DNA of 64,000 nt, taken from NCBI GenBank assembly GCA_963753055.1, contig CAVWAP010000005.1, positions 23,105 through 87,104 of the forward strand, given 5' to 3'. Under the pieces are notes generated by a model. That model made no database searches, had not been told where the DNA came from, and was given only the letters and a program-made list of their open reading frames with translations. Below are positions 26,119 through 34,599 of this stretch, one piece after another (within the stretch, counting starts at the first letter, position 1; the number at the start of each line of letters is the position of its first letter). The DNA comes from JAUWGC01 sp963753055 (GTDB lineage Bacteria > Bacteroidota > Bacteroidia > Bacteroidales > B18-G4). A program made the position numbers and the translations under genes.

Positions 26119-26298
26119 ATGGAAAAAACCTTTACCCTTGACGATCATTCATATTTACCATCTAAAAATAATGTCCCGGTGTTTTCGGTGTCAGACTTCA
26201 CCCCAGGTGATCACCTGATAAAGAACATACTGAATTATTCAAGGGCATTGTCGGTTCTCAAGACCCATATGGGTACGGTAAATTTGATATTAAATTAG
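26119..26298 (+). CDS. small conserved-looking protein downstream of the ECF sigma gene
   Basis: A 59-residue frame between the sigma gene and a strong terminator, so probably the last gene of that transcript. It begins MEKTFTLDDHSYLP and ends NYSRALSVLKTHMGTVNLIL. The end resembles short tails (an ALxVxKTxxxGxxxxxLN pattern) that I recall from tiny proteins downstream of sigma factors in this phylum. No domain, signal or membrane segment is visible. A role linked to the sigma factor is inferred only from position. Confidence 0.5.
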   Translation: MEKTFTLDDHSYLPSKNNVPVFSVSDFTPGDHLIKNILNYSRALSVLKTHMGTVNLILN

Positions 26299-26311
26299 GT
26301 TAATAGATTAC

Positions 26312-26339
26312 AAATCCCGCCACTGGCGGGATTTTTTTT
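26312..26339 (+). terminator. intrinsic terminator after the sigma operon
   Basis: AAATCCCGCC and GGCGGGATTT form a near-perfect stem with a short ACT loop, continuing into a T8 tract at 26332-26339. Confidence 0.85.
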
Positions 26340-26359
26340 AATCCCAAAATCGTAATCCC

Positions 26360-27004
26360 TTGCAAAAGAAGGAAAGATACCGTCTTTTCATTGATTATTT
26401 TTCAAAGCATCAACCTGAAGCTACTACAGAACTACATTACCATGATCCTTACCAATTGTTGGTAGCAGTGATCCTGTCAGCCCAATGTACTGATAAAAGG
26501 GTGAACATGATCACGCCTGAATTCTTCCAGCAGTTTCCGGAACCAATTGCCTTGGCAAATGCCAGCCAGGAGGAGGTATTTCATATTATAAAAAGCTGTT
26601 CCTATCCAAACAATAAAGCAAAGAACCTGCTGGGGATGGCCAAAACCCTCCTCAATGATTTTAACGGGGTAGTACCATCAGATGTAGATGAGCTTCAACG
26701 CTTACCTGGTGTTGGCAGGAAAACGGCTAATGTTATAGCTTCTGTAGTTTTTGATCTCCCTGCAATGGCTGTCGACACACATGTTTTCAGGGTAGCTGCA
26801 AGGATTGGCCTTACAACCAATGCCAAAACTCCCCTGGCTGCTGAGATGCAGCTGGTAAAAAATATTCCGGAGCATAAAATCAACCTCGCCCATCACTGGC
26901 TGATCCTCCATGGCCGCTATATCTGCCAGGCAAGGAAACCGAAATGTGACAGCTGTGAATTGCAAGATTTCTGCAAATATTTCATGAAAAATAATACCCT
27001 TTAA
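26360..27004 (+). CDS. nth: endonuclease III
   Basis: A 214-residue base-excision repair glycosylase/AP lyase acting on oxidised pyrimidines. The helix-hairpin-helix LPGVGRKTANVI and the catalytic Lys are followed by the Asp motif VDTHVFRVAAR, and the C-terminal [4Fe-4S] cluster has four Cys in the spacing C-x6-C-x2-C-x5-C (CQARKPKCDSCELQDFC). The start is TTG, 20 nt after the preceding terminator; no ATG is available in frame. A weak hairpin at 27034-27053 may end the transcript. Confidence 0.93.
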   Translation: MQKKERYRLFIDYFSKHQPEATTELHYHDPYQLLVAVILSAQCTDKRVNMITPEFFQQFPEPIALANASQEEVFHIIKSCSYPNNKAKNLLGMAKTLLNDFNGVVPSDVDELQRLPGVGRKTANVIASVVFDLPAMAVDTHVFRVAARIGLTTNAKTPLAAEMQLVKNIPEHKINLAHHWLILHGRYICQARKPKCDSCELQDFCKYFMKNNTL

Positions 27005-27033
27005 AAGGGAACGTTTGTTGATAATTAGTATTA

Positions 27034-27053
27034 ACTGAAAGAGACCTTTCAGT
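27034..27053 (+). terminator. inverted repeat after nth
   Basis: ACTGAAAG and CTTTCAGT pair across an AGAC loop and are followed by TTT. It may be a weak terminator of nth or an operator for the peroxiredoxin gene, whose -7 element begins 12 nt downstream. Confidence 0.4.
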
Positions 27054-27064
27054 TTTAAAATAAG

Positions 27065-27072
27065 TATATTTG
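27065..27072 (+). promoter_or_regulatory. -7 promoter element of the peroxiredoxin gene
   Basis: TATATTTG matches TAnnTTTG and lies 18 nt before the ATG at 27091. Confidence 0.6.
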
Positions 27073-27090
27073 TACAAATACTTGAAGCCT

Positions 27091-27552
27091 ATGATTACTT
27101 TGAAAACAGGAGATCCTGCACCATCATTTACGGCTGAAGATCATCTGGGAAACACAGTAAAACTGGAAGATTTCAAAGGTCATAAATTGATCCTTTATTT
27201 TTATCCTAAGGACGACACACCAGGCTGCACTGCGGAAGCATGTAACCTGAAGGATAACCATAATGTTTTATTGGATAAAGGATTCAAGGTACTCGGTGTT
27301 AGTGCGGATACCGCAGCAAAGCATCAGAAGTTTATTGATAAGTATGGATTACCTTTTCCCTTGATTCCGGATACTGAAAAGAAAATAATAAATGCATATG
27401 GTGTCTGGGGCCCTAAGAAATTCATGGGAAGAGAATATGAGGGGATCCACAGGGTGACATTCATCATCAATGAAAAAGGAATTATTGAGAATATTTATAC
27501 AAAAGTTAATACCAAAGAACATTCAGGGCAGATCCTGGATTCATACGAATAA
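27091..27552 (+). CDS. bcp: thioredoxin-dependent thiol peroxidase (peroxiredoxin, Bcp/PrxQ)
   Basis: A 153-residue peroxiredoxin reducing H2O2 and organic peroxides. The peroxidatic and resolving cysteines sit in YPKDDTPGCTAEACNLKD with the Bcp/PrxQ CxxxxC spacing, and the FxPDTEKKI and HRVTFIINEKG motifs follow. The start at 27091 is chosen because an upstream TTG at 27070 lies inside the promoter element. recA follows after 17 nt. Confidence 0.92.
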   Translation: MITLKTGDPAPSFTAEDHLGNTVKLEDFKGHKLILYFYPKDDTPGCTAEACNLKDNHNVLLDKGFKVLGVSADTAAKHQKFIDKYGLPFPLIPDTEKKIINAYGVWGPKKFMGREYEGIHRVTFIINEKGIIENIYTKVNTKEHSGQILDSYE

Positions 27553-27569
27553 TTATAGCACTTAATAAT

Positions 27570-28586
27570 ATGACAACATCGAAGACAGACGATAAGGTAA
27601 AGCAAGAAAAGTTAAAAGCGCTTGAGCTGGCATTGGGTAACATTGAAAAGAATTATGGCAAGGGTACCATCATGAAACTTGGTGACCAGGCCGTGGTTAA
27701 CATTAAAGCCATCTCTACAGGTTCAATATCAATGGACCATGCCCTTGGCGTTGGCGGGTTCCCTACAGGACGAGTAGTTGAGATCTACGGTCCAGAGGCT
27801 TCCGGAAAAACCACCCTGGCCTTGCATGCAATAGCTGAATCACAAAAGAATGGCGGGATAGCTGCCTTTATTGATGCTGAACATGCATTCGACAGGTTTT
27901 ATGCTGAGAAACTGGGTGTTGATGTTGAAAACCTCCTGGTTTCCCAACCTGACAATGGAGAGCAGGCCCTGGAGATAGTTGACAACCTTATACGTTCGGG
28001 AGCAATCGATATCATCGTGATTGATTCTGTTGCTGCCCTGACGCCCAAGAGTGAGATCGAAGGGGAAATGGGAGATTCGAAGATGGGATTGCAGGCCAGG
28101 CTGATGTCTCAGGCCCTGCGTAAACTGACAGCTAATATCAGCAAGACAGGATCAGTTTGCGTCTTTATCAACCAGCTAAGGGATAAGATAGGGGTGATGT
28201 TCGGCAATCCAGAAACAACAACAGGTGGAAATGCTTTAAAGTTTTATACTTCTGTCAGGGTTGATATCAGGAGGATGAACCAGATCAAGGAAGGGGATAA
28301 GATCGTTGGAAACCGGGTCAGGGTTAAAATAGTCAAGAATAAAGTTGCCCCGCCATTCCGCAAGGCTGAATTCGACATCCTCTATGGTGAAGGGATCTCC
28401 AAGCTTGGTGAAATTATTGACCTGGGCGTTGATTACGATATCATCAAAAAAAGCGGCTCATGGTTCAGCTACGGAGATACCAAGCTTGGACAGGGTAGAG
28501 ATGCTGTCAAGAACCTCTTGATTGATAACCCGGAGCTATCGGATGAGCTTGAAAATGAAATTAAGAAGAAATTAGCCGAAGTATAA
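27570..28586 (+). CDS. recA: recombinase RecA
   Basis: A 338-residue RecA of normal length. It has the Walker A motif GPEASGKTT, the Walker B region IDIIVIDSVAALTP, loop 1 (EIEGEMGDSKMGLQARLMSQAL), loop 2 (FGNPETTTGGNALKFY) and the acidic C terminus. It promotes homologous pairing and SOS induction. It lies between the peroxiredoxin gene (17 nt) and a TPR lipoprotein gene (23 nt) and is likely co-transcribed with one or both. No LexA-type box was recognised upstream. Confidence 0.97.
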   Translation: MTTSKTDDKVKQEKLKALELALGNIEKNYGKGTIMKLGDQAVVNIKAISTGSISMDHALGVGGFPTGRVVEIYGPEASGKTTLALHAIAESQKNGGIAAFIDAEHAFDRFYAEKLGVDVENLLVSQPDNGEQALEIVDNLIRSGAIDIIVIDSVAALTPKSEIEGEMGDSKMGLQARLMSQALRKLTANISKTGSVCVFINQLRDKIGVMFGNPETTTGGNALKFYTSVRVDIRRMNQIKEGDKIVGNRVRVKIVKNKVAPPFRKAEFDILYGEGISKLGEIIDLGVDYDIIKKSGSWFSYGDTKLGQGRDAVKNLLIDNPELSDELENEIKKKLAEV

Positions 28587-28609
28587 CCTCAGTTAGTTCT
28601 TAGCCCTAT

Positions 28610-29644
28610 ATGCTGAAAAAATCTATTTCACTTATACTTGCTTTCCTTGCTTTCATTTTGCTGACAATCTCCTGCCAGCAAAAAGGAAGTAAACAAAGCA
28701 CAGAAAACCAGATACAATCAGAACTGTCTGCAATGGAAAGTGTTTCTGAACAGATACAACAAGACACTTCTAATGCAGATCTGTATTTTCAAAGAGCCAG
28801 TCTCTTCATCCAGGATAAAAATATTGATGCTGCCTACAGGGATATTAACCGTGCTATCTTACTAAATCCTGAAGATTCAAGGTTTTATGTTGCCCTTTCA
28901 GATATATACCTTATGCAGGGAAAGATTGCTAGCTGTAAAGAATCCCTTGAAAAAGCGGTAAGCGTTGATCCTGCAAATGATGAAGCCTTTCTTAAGCTTG
29001 CTGAACTAAGCCTGATATTGCAGGATTATGAAAAGACCTTTGAATACCTGCGCAAAGCCATCGACATAGACCAGTTGAATCCAACAGCATACTTTATCAG
29101 TGGCTATACATTTCTTGAGATGGAAGATACTGCGAGGGCCATTGAAAATCTGCGCATAGCGGTTGATCAGGATCAAAATTATTATGATGCCTACATTTTT
29201 CTTGGTAATATTTATGCGGCCAGGAAACAAAAAATAGCAGTGGATTACTATAACAATGCGCTGAATATCAGTCCGCAAAGTATTGAAGCATATTATAATC
29301 TAGCCTTGTATTACCAGGAAACAGAGCAAATTGAAGAGTCGATTGAGGCTTATTCCAGCTTATTAAAGATTGACCCGGAATATAAATATGCCCTGTATAA
29401 CCTGGGGTTTATCCACCTGATCTATAAAAAGGATGCTGAACAGGCAATCCAATATTTTACAAAAACAATTGAGGTGGACCAAAAGTATTATGAGGCATAT
29501 TATAATCGTGGATTTGCGCATGAATTATTAGGAAATTATAATGAAGCCCGTTGGGATTACCAAAAGACACTTGAATTGGAGATCAATTATCCCAAAGCTA
29601 TTGACGGACTGAACCGACTGGATCAACTACTTTTAAATGAATAG
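28610..29644 (+). CDS. TPR-repeat lipoprotein
   Basis: A 344-residue lipoprotein (lipobox ILLTISC, Cys at about 22) followed by eight or so tetratricopeptide repeats from about residue 55 to the end, e.g. DSRFYVALSDIYLMQGKIA and PTAYFISGYTFLEMEDTAR. TPRs form superhelical scaffolds for protein partners; the lipid anchor places it on the periplasmic or outer-membrane side. Its last 12 nt overlap the feoB gene on the other strand. The partner is unknown. Confidence 0.85.
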   Translation: MLKKSISLILAFLAFILLTISCQQKGSKQSTENQIQSELSAMESVSEQIQQDTSNADLYFQRASLFIQDKNIDAAYRDINRAILLNPEDSRFYVALSDIYLMQGKIASCKESLEKAVSVDPANDEAFLKLAELSLILQDYEKTFEYLRKAIDIDQLNPTAYFISGYTFLEMEDTARAIENLRIAVDQDQNYYDAYIFLGNIYAARKQKIAVDYYNNALNISPQSIEAYYNLALYYQETEQIEESIEAYSSLLKIDPEYKYALYNLGFIHLIYKKDAEQAIQYFTKTIEVDQKYYEAYYNRGFAHELLGNYNEARWDYQKTLELEINYPKAIDGLNRLDQLLLNE

Positions 29645-32032
29645 GGAACCTATCTGGTAGATCAGAAATGCCACCAACCAGGCAAGTCCGGTAGTATAAA
29701 CAGCCAGGAATACTGACCATTTCCATCCTCCCGTTTCCTTTCTGACTGCTGCAATTACTGCAATACATGGTAAATAGATCAGAACAAATGCCATGAATGC
29801 GAAGGCTACTATTGGTGTGTACACTTTTTGCCCGGCCCGGGATCCTGTGGTGTAGGTTTGCTCCCTTAGTCTTTCGGAAAGACTCCTAACATCTTGTGAA
29901 GAATCATCTTCCTGGTATAACACACCCATTGTACTGACCACGATTTCTTTGGCTGCACCACCGGCAATCAGGCTGACTCCCATTTTCCAATCGAATCCAA
30001 GAGGGCGAATGACAGGCTCAATAAATTTCCCAATACGGCCTATGTAAGACTGTTCTTGTTGTTTCTGAGCTTGTTCAGCTGGGGATAAATTAGTATCACC
30101 ATGGTATCGCGGAAAATATCCGAGCGCCCAGACAATAATCGAAGCTATCAATATGAAACCTCCCATTTTTTTGAGGTATTGAGAGCCCCTGAACCATGTG
30201 TGCTTAAGTGTTGTGCGTACTGTCGGCCTTCTGTAGGGAGGCAATTCCATTACAAAGGGAACATCTTTTGCTTTGAACATCGTCTTTTTGAAGAAGGCTG
30301 CCATGATGCCGGCAAGCAGGATTCCTGATAAGTAAATCAGGAATAAAATACTGCCCCGGTAATTAGCAAAAAACGCACTGATCAAAAGGATATAAACAGG
30401 ATAACGGGCACTGCATGACATAAAAGGATTAATCAGGATGGTCACTATCCTGTCATTCTTGCTTTCAATGGTCCTTGTTGCAAGAATTGCTGGTACATTG
30501 CAACCAAATCCCATAAGAAGAGGAATGAATGACTTACCATGAAGCCCTACCTTATGCATTATCTTGTCGAGGATAAAAGCTACACGGGCCATGTATCCCG
30601 TATCTTCCATGAGGGCAATAAACATAAAGAGTATAAGGATGTTAGGCAAGAAGACGAGAACACTCCCTACACCACCTATCACACCATCTATTATTAGGTC
30701 TTTGACAACTCCTGCAGGCAACAGGTCATTAACACTGTTTCCAGTGTATAATACAAGCTGCTCAAGCCATTGCATTGGATATTGTCCAATGAGGAATGTG
30801 GTTTCAAACATTAACCACATTAAAAACAAAAAGATAGGATAACTTAAAATCCGATTGGTGAGGAAAAAATCAATTTTTCGGGTTTTGCTATGAAGTTTCT
30901 TGGTACCTGGCTTGAGTGTCTCTTTTAAAGCTCCATCAATAAAGCCATACTTTGCATTGGTAATCAGGGTTTCTGCGTCTTCTGCATACTGATTATTGAG
31001 TTTTACCTTTTCCTGTTCTGCAGCCTTGATGATCTCATACTGATTGTCCAGGATCTTGATTGACTCGTATGTTGTTGTGTCTCCTTCCAGGAGCTTGATG
31101 GCGTAATACCGTGAAGATATTATGTCCGTTAATGACTTATTTTTCCAGATCAGGTCCTGGATCTTGTCGATAGCCATTTCAATATCAAGACCATAGTTGA
31201 TATGGACATGTCTTACATATGGGTCCTTATCTTCATAAACCTGGATAACCTTGCTGAACATATCCTTAACTCCCTGGCCTTTAGATCCCACTGTCGGCAT
31301 AAATGGAATACCCAACATCTTACCCAGCTCCTCGAAATCAAATCGGTCACCTTTTTCCTGAAGCTCATCAAACATGTTCAGGGCTACAACAACCTTGATG
31401 TCCATATCTATAAGTTGGGTGGTGAGATAAAGGTTCCTTTCAAGATTTGAGGCATCTATCACATTAATAACCACATCAGGTATCTTTTCCAGGATATGCT
31501 GCCTGACAAATATCTCCTCGGGAGAGTATTCTGTAAGTGAATACGTTCCAGGCAGGTCAGTTATATTAAATGTATAGCCCTTATACTCAAACCTGGACTT
31601 ATGAGCGTCTACGGTGACTCCTCCATAGTTACCAACATGGAGTCTTGATCTGGAGGCAACGTTGAAAAGTGTAGTCTTGCCCGAGTTAGGGTTGCCAACG
31701 AAGGCAACATCGATCACTTTTCCTTTCTCAGTAGCTTTGGTTTTAAGAAGTTCAGAGTAATTAATGCCATTAAATCCACTTTTGACATCTTGTTTATCAG
31801 CTTCTTCAAGTGTGACGACTTCAATAAGGTTGGCTTCACTTCTTCGCAGTGACACCTCGTAATTCATGATCTCATATTCAACAGGATCCATTAGAGGAGC
31901 TGCTTTTATGACAGTTACCTCCTTGCCTTTTATAAATCCCATTTCCATGATCCTCTTTCTGAACGCCCCTCTGCCGCGCACTTTGGATATTACGCCTTTT
32001 TCACCCTCTTTGAGATCACCCAGTAATGGCAT
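29633..32032 (-). CDS. feoB: ferrous iron transporter FeoB with fused FeoA domain
   Basis: A 799-residue protein. Residues 1-75 are a FeoA SH3-like domain (PLLGDLKEGEKGVISKVRG), usually a separate gene in enterics. A cytosolic G-protein domain follows with G1 GNPNSGKTTLFN, G3 DLPGTYSLT and G4 ALNMFDE. The membrane domain carries the two Gate motifs (FIPLLMGFGCNVPAILATR; AGGAAKEIVVSTMG). It imports Fe(II) across the inner membrane under anoxic or reducing conditions. FeoA-FeoB fusions are usual in Bacteroidota. FeoC and a Fur box were not recognised. Confidence 0.95.
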   Translation of the reverse strand: MPLLGDLKEGEKGVISKVRGRGAFRKRIMEMGFIKGKEVTVIKAAPLMDPVEYEIMNYEVSLRRSEANLIEVVTLEEADKQDVKSGFNGINYSELLKTKATEKGKVIDVAFVGNPNSGKTTLFNVASRSRLHVGNYGGVTVDAHKSRFEYKGYTFNITDLPGTYSLTEYSPEEIFVRQHILEKIPDVVINVIDASNLERNLYLTTQLIDMDIKVVVALNMFDELQEKGDRFDFEELGKMLGIPFMPTVGSKGQGVKDMFSKVIQVYEDKDPYVRHVHINYGLDIEMAIDKIQDLIWKNKSLTDIISSRYYAIKLLEGDTTTYESIKILDNQYEIIKAAEQEKVKLNNQYAEDAETLITNAKYGFIDGALKETLKPGTKKLHSKTRKIDFFLTNRILSYPIFLFLMWLMFETTFLIGQYPMQWLEQLVLYTGNSVNDLLPAGVVKDLIIDGVIGGVGSVLVFLPNILILFMFIALMEDTGYMARVAFILDKIMHKVGLHGKSFIPLLMGFGCNVPAILATRTIESKNDRIVTILINPFMSCSARYPVYILLISAFFANYRGSILFLIYLSGILLAGIMAAFFKKTMFKAKDVPFVMELPPYRRPTVRTTLKHTWFRGSQYLKKMGGFILIASIIVWALGYFPRYHGDTNLSPAEQAQKQQEQSYIGRIGKFIEPVIRPLGFDWKMGVSLIAGGAAKEIVVSTMGVLYQEDDSSQDVRSLSERLREQTYTTGSRAGQKVYTPIVAFAFMAFVLIYLPCIAVIAAVRKETGGWKWSVFLAVYTTGLAWLVAFLIYQIGSLFI

Positions 32033-32125
32033 GGTTTTAATTTAGATTAAATAAAAGGATGTAAAAATACACTTTCCTGACGAATGATTGTATTTTTTTA
32101 CAAATTGGTTGGGAATATCAACGGA

Positions 32126-32677
32126 TTATAAATCTTCAATATCCAATTCATCACCTGAAAAGGAATCTGCAAACAGGTTGTAATGGATTGCTTTCATTAC
32201 ACGGATAGTTTTAGGCCCCCAATTTATCTCAAAAAGCATTCTACATGAGTGAGTTGCGTTTTCTTTTGCATCAATATTGCTTTTTTGGTATAACATCAAA
32301 AAGTCTTTGAGGTCCTGGTAAATATCAGCAAAATGCTCTGAGAGGCTGCCTTTATTTATTTCATCATCGATAAAGTGCTGCTCATCAATATACCAGAATT
32401 CATCTTCTTCTCCGATCTTAGCTCTGAGTGTATTGAAAATGTATTCCCATTGCTCCTCTGTAACATATCGTTCATTGGCATCTGGATTCTCAACAACGAT
32501 AACGGGTAGCAAGCTTCCTTTAAGGTATATCAGCGGGCAGATCTTATGCCAGTAATCTATTATCTCTTCCTTACGATATTCATCTGACTTTTCAAGGAAG
32601 AGACATAACTCATTTGCTACTGTATAGAATTCCAGTACATTTTTCTGAATAAAAGCTTCTTCATTGGTTTCGCTCAT
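32126..32677 (-). CDS. DUF5063 domain-containing protein
   Basis: A 183-residue, highly acidic, mainly helical cytoplasmic protein. The pattern FYTVANELCLFLEK, WHKICPLIYLKGSLLP, TEEQWEYIFNTLRAKIGEEDEFWY and the C-terminal WGPKTIRVMKAIHYNLF matches the DUF5063 family, which has no established function. It lies 94 nt upstream of feoB on the same strand and divergent from the GreA-like gene. No signal or membrane segments. Confidence 0.8.
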   Translation of the reverse strand: MSETNEEAFIQKNVLEFYTVANELCLFLEKSDEYRKEEIIDYWHKICPLIYLKGSLLPVIVVENPDANERYVTEEQWEYIFNTLRAKIGEEDEFWYIDEQHFIDDEINKGSLSEHFADIYQDLKDFLMLYQKSNIDAKENATHSCRMLFEINWGPKTIRVMKAIHYNLFADSFSGDELDIEDL

Positions 32678-32767
32678 GATAACTAGTTATGAATACATAC
32701 AAATATTAGAATAATTCTTTGAATATCATCGATTAATTCCTTATATTTATGTAAAATTGAAGTAGTT

Positions 32768-33220
32768 GTGACCCCATTATCCATAAAGAATAAGCTCATA
32801 GAGCTTTGCGTTGCGCATTTGCAGAAAACGATAGATCATATCGAATATGCAATGAGCGAAGCTCAGAAAAGTGCGAATGATTATGGACAGCCAAAAGACC
32901 GATATGATTCCTATCGTACACAATTACTCAGGAAAAGGGATCTATTTGCCAAACAACTGCAGGAAGCCGTTAAACAGATGGATATTCTGAAAAGGGTAGA
33001 TACTGATGTACCAGCCGACCGTGCGAGCTTCGGTGCAGTAGTGAAAACCAGGGAACAAAATATTTTTATTGCAGTCGGTTTAGGCAAAATTAATTATGAT
33101 GGAACCGATTTCTTCGTAATCTCACCAAATGTTCCAATTTTTGAAGCCATGAGAGATAAACAAAAAGGGGAGGAGTTTATGTTTCGTGGAACCAAGCAAA
33201 AGATTGAAGATATCTTTTGA
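32768..33220 (+). CDS. GreA/GreB-like protein
   Basis: A 150-residue protein. The N-terminal half is a long helical hairpin (about residues 5-75) and the C-terminal half fits the FKBP-like fold of Gre factors (ASFGAVVKTREQNIFIAVGLG, VISPNVPIFEAMRDKQKGEEFMF). True GreA factors rescue arrested RNA polymerase through acidic residues at the tip of the hairpin. Here the tip (YGQPKDRYDSY) has an Asp but not the canonical acidic pair, so it may act differently. The start is GTG. Related Bacteroidota proteins are often misannotated as 3-oxoacyl-ACP synthases. Confidence 0.6.
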   Translation: MTPLSIKNKLIELCVAHLQKTIDHIEYAMSEAQKSANDYGQPKDRYDSYRTQLLRKRDLFAKQLQEAVKQMDILKRVDTDVPADRASFGAVVKTREQNIFIAVGLGKINYDGTDFFVISPNVPIFEAMRDKQKGEEFMFRGTKQKIEDIF

Positions 33221-33369
33221 TTCCGCATTTGCGATCCCGCAAAATTATCATGATTTTACAACAATCTACAGCAGGTTACAAACGTAACCATAAATAGATA
33301 TTGAAATCATTAGAATCTGATATTCAGTTTTTTAAAACGTTTTGTGTGAATATGTAAAATATACACACA

Positions 33370-33384
33370 ATTATTTACATTTGT
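33370..33384 (+). promoter_or_regulatory. promoter/operator-like repeat copy 1
   Basis: Identical 15-mer to that at 33630-33644, including TACATTTG at 33376-33383. It may be a distal promoter or operator for the XRE gene. Confidence 0.4.
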
Positions 33385-33629
33385 TATATAACATGATTAT
33401 GCTGACTATTTGACATATTTAAGTTAATTATTAACAATATAATGCTTTTTATCAATTAAATATAAAGTTTATCTAAAGTTATACTTTATATATTGATATT
33501 TTTTAAGTACATTGTTTGATCATTGATTCTTCTTTATTAACAGGTCATAAGCTATTATTTGTCTATGTTTACAAACATCAATTATAATTGCCATATGTAA
33601 CACCGGTATTTTATGAATGTAAACAAGAT

Positions 33630-33644
33630 ATTATTTACATTTGT
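33630..33644 (+). promoter_or_regulatory. promoter/operator-like repeat copy 2, promoter of the XRE gene
   Basis: Contains TACATTTG (33636-33643), 14 nt before the ATG at 33658. It is an identical copy of the 15-mer at 33370-33384, a possible binding site for the XRE protein itself. Confidence 0.5.
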
Positions 33645-33657
33645 AAAAATCTTGATT

Positions 33658-34050
33658 ATGGATTCCCTGGTTAAAAGAATAGAATTATTATTGAAACAAA
33701 AGAAATTAAACCCGTCAAAATTTGCTGATGAGATTGGTGTGCAAAGATCAAGTATTTCTCATATCATGTCTGGAAGGAACAAGCCAAGTCTTGATTTCAT
33801 ACTAAAGATACTGAATTCATATAATGATATAAATGCTGAATGGCTTTTAAAGGGAGTGGGGACGATGAGTTCATTTGAACTTATGTTTGACCATGAGAAG
33901 CCCGAGGATACTACTGTTACGCATAAGAAACTTGCTGGAGATACCGAGAAACCTAAAGCAGGTAAGCGAAGTGACGGGAAAAAGAAAATATTGAAAGTGC
34001 TGGTCTTTTATGATGATCAGACTTTTGATGAGATTGAATCAACTGGCTGA
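33658..34050 (+). CDS. XRE-family helix-turn-helix regulator
   Basis: A 130-residue protein with an N-terminal HTH_3 domain (LVKRIELLLKQKKLNPSKFAD, then VQRSSISHIMSGRNKPSLDF and AEWLLKGVG), and a Lys-rich, probably flexible C-terminal half ending KKKILKVLVFYDDQTFDEIE. The ATG at 33658 is chosen over one 45 nt upstream because the promoter TACATTTG at 33636 lies between them. It is transcribed alone and converges with ndk. Autoregulation through the duplicated 15-mer is a possibility. Confidence 0.85.
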   Translation: MDSLVKRIELLLKQKKLNPSKFADEIGVQRSSISHIMSGRNKPSLDFILKILNSYNDINAEWLLKGVGTMSSFELMFDHEKPEDTTVTHKKLAGDTEKPKAGKRSDGKKKILKVLVFYDDQTFDEIESTG

Positions 34051-34053
34051 AAG

Positions 34054-34473
34054 CTAGAATCTTTCAAGTTTTGAAAAGTGGAAATCGCTCTCAATAATGG
34101 CATTTTCATCACTGTCAGAACCGTGAACAGCATTTTCCTGCAAATTGCTGCCATATAGTCTCCTTACAGTCCCTTCATCAGCGTTTACAGGGTTTGTAGC
34201 TCCGATTAGCTTTCTGAAGTCAGCTACTGCATTATCCTTTTCCAGGATGGCAGCTACAATTGGTCCTGATGACATGAATTCCACCAGGTCAGTATAAAAG
34301 GGCCGTTCTTTATGTACAAGATAAAAAGCTTTGGCTTGATCTGCTGTCAGTTGTGCAAACTTCATAGCTATGATCCTGAATCCTGCATTATTGATCATGG
34401 CAAGAATAGGACCAATAAATCCTTTTTTTACAGCCGTTGGCTTAATCATTGTCAAAGTTCTGTTTCCACTCAT
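34054..34473 (-). CDS. ndk: nucleoside diphosphate kinase
   Basis: A 139-residue enzyme that phosphorylates NDPs to NTPs through a phospho-histidine. It has MIKPTAVKKGFIGPIL (substrate Lys), RPFYTDLVEFMSSGPIVA, RKLIGATNPVNADEGTVR and the active-site His motif NAVHGSDSDENA. Length is normal. Its promoter element TATTTTTG is at 34500-34507. It converges with the XRE gene, 3 nt apart. Confidence 0.96.
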   Translation of the reverse strand: MSGNRTLTMIKPTAVKKGFIGPILAMINNAGFRIIAMKFAQLTADQAKAFYLVHKERPFYTDLVEFMSSGPIVAAILEKDNAVADFRKLIGATNPVNADEGTVRRLYGSNLQENAVHGSDSDENAIIESDFHFSKLERF

Positions 34474-34499
34474 TTTTTATTGGTTTTTTTAAGATGCGG

Positions 34500-34507
34500 C
34501 AAAAATA
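34500..34507 (-). promoter_or_regulatory. -7 promoter element of ndk
   Basis: The minus strand reads TATTTTTG followed by C, about 27 nt before the ndk ATG. Confidence 0.6.
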
Positions 34508-34550
34508 TGAATATAATACACTTCACGAACGCTAATTGTTCAATAATTCA

Positions 34551-34558
34551 TATTTTTG
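34551..34558 (+). promoter_or_regulatory. -7 promoter element of nrnA
   Basis: TATTTTTG matches TAnnTTTG and is 42 nt upstream of the TTG start at 34600. A second match, TAAATTTG at 34595-34602, overlaps the start codon and is probably a coincidence. Confidence 0.5.
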
Positions 34559-34599
34559 TCAATAATTAATGAAATGCTTTCATTATAAATCAGTTAAAT

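Larger units (their letters stand above)
33221..33657. other. AT-rich gap with duplicated promoter-like elements
   Basis: No convincing gene. The 437-nt gap is very AT-rich. A 15-bp sequence ATTATTTACATTTGT occurs at 33370-33384 and again at 33630-33644, 260 bp apart; each contains TACATTTG, a perfect -7 element. Additional half-matches (TGTAAAC, TTTACAAAC) surround them. Confidence 0.6.
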
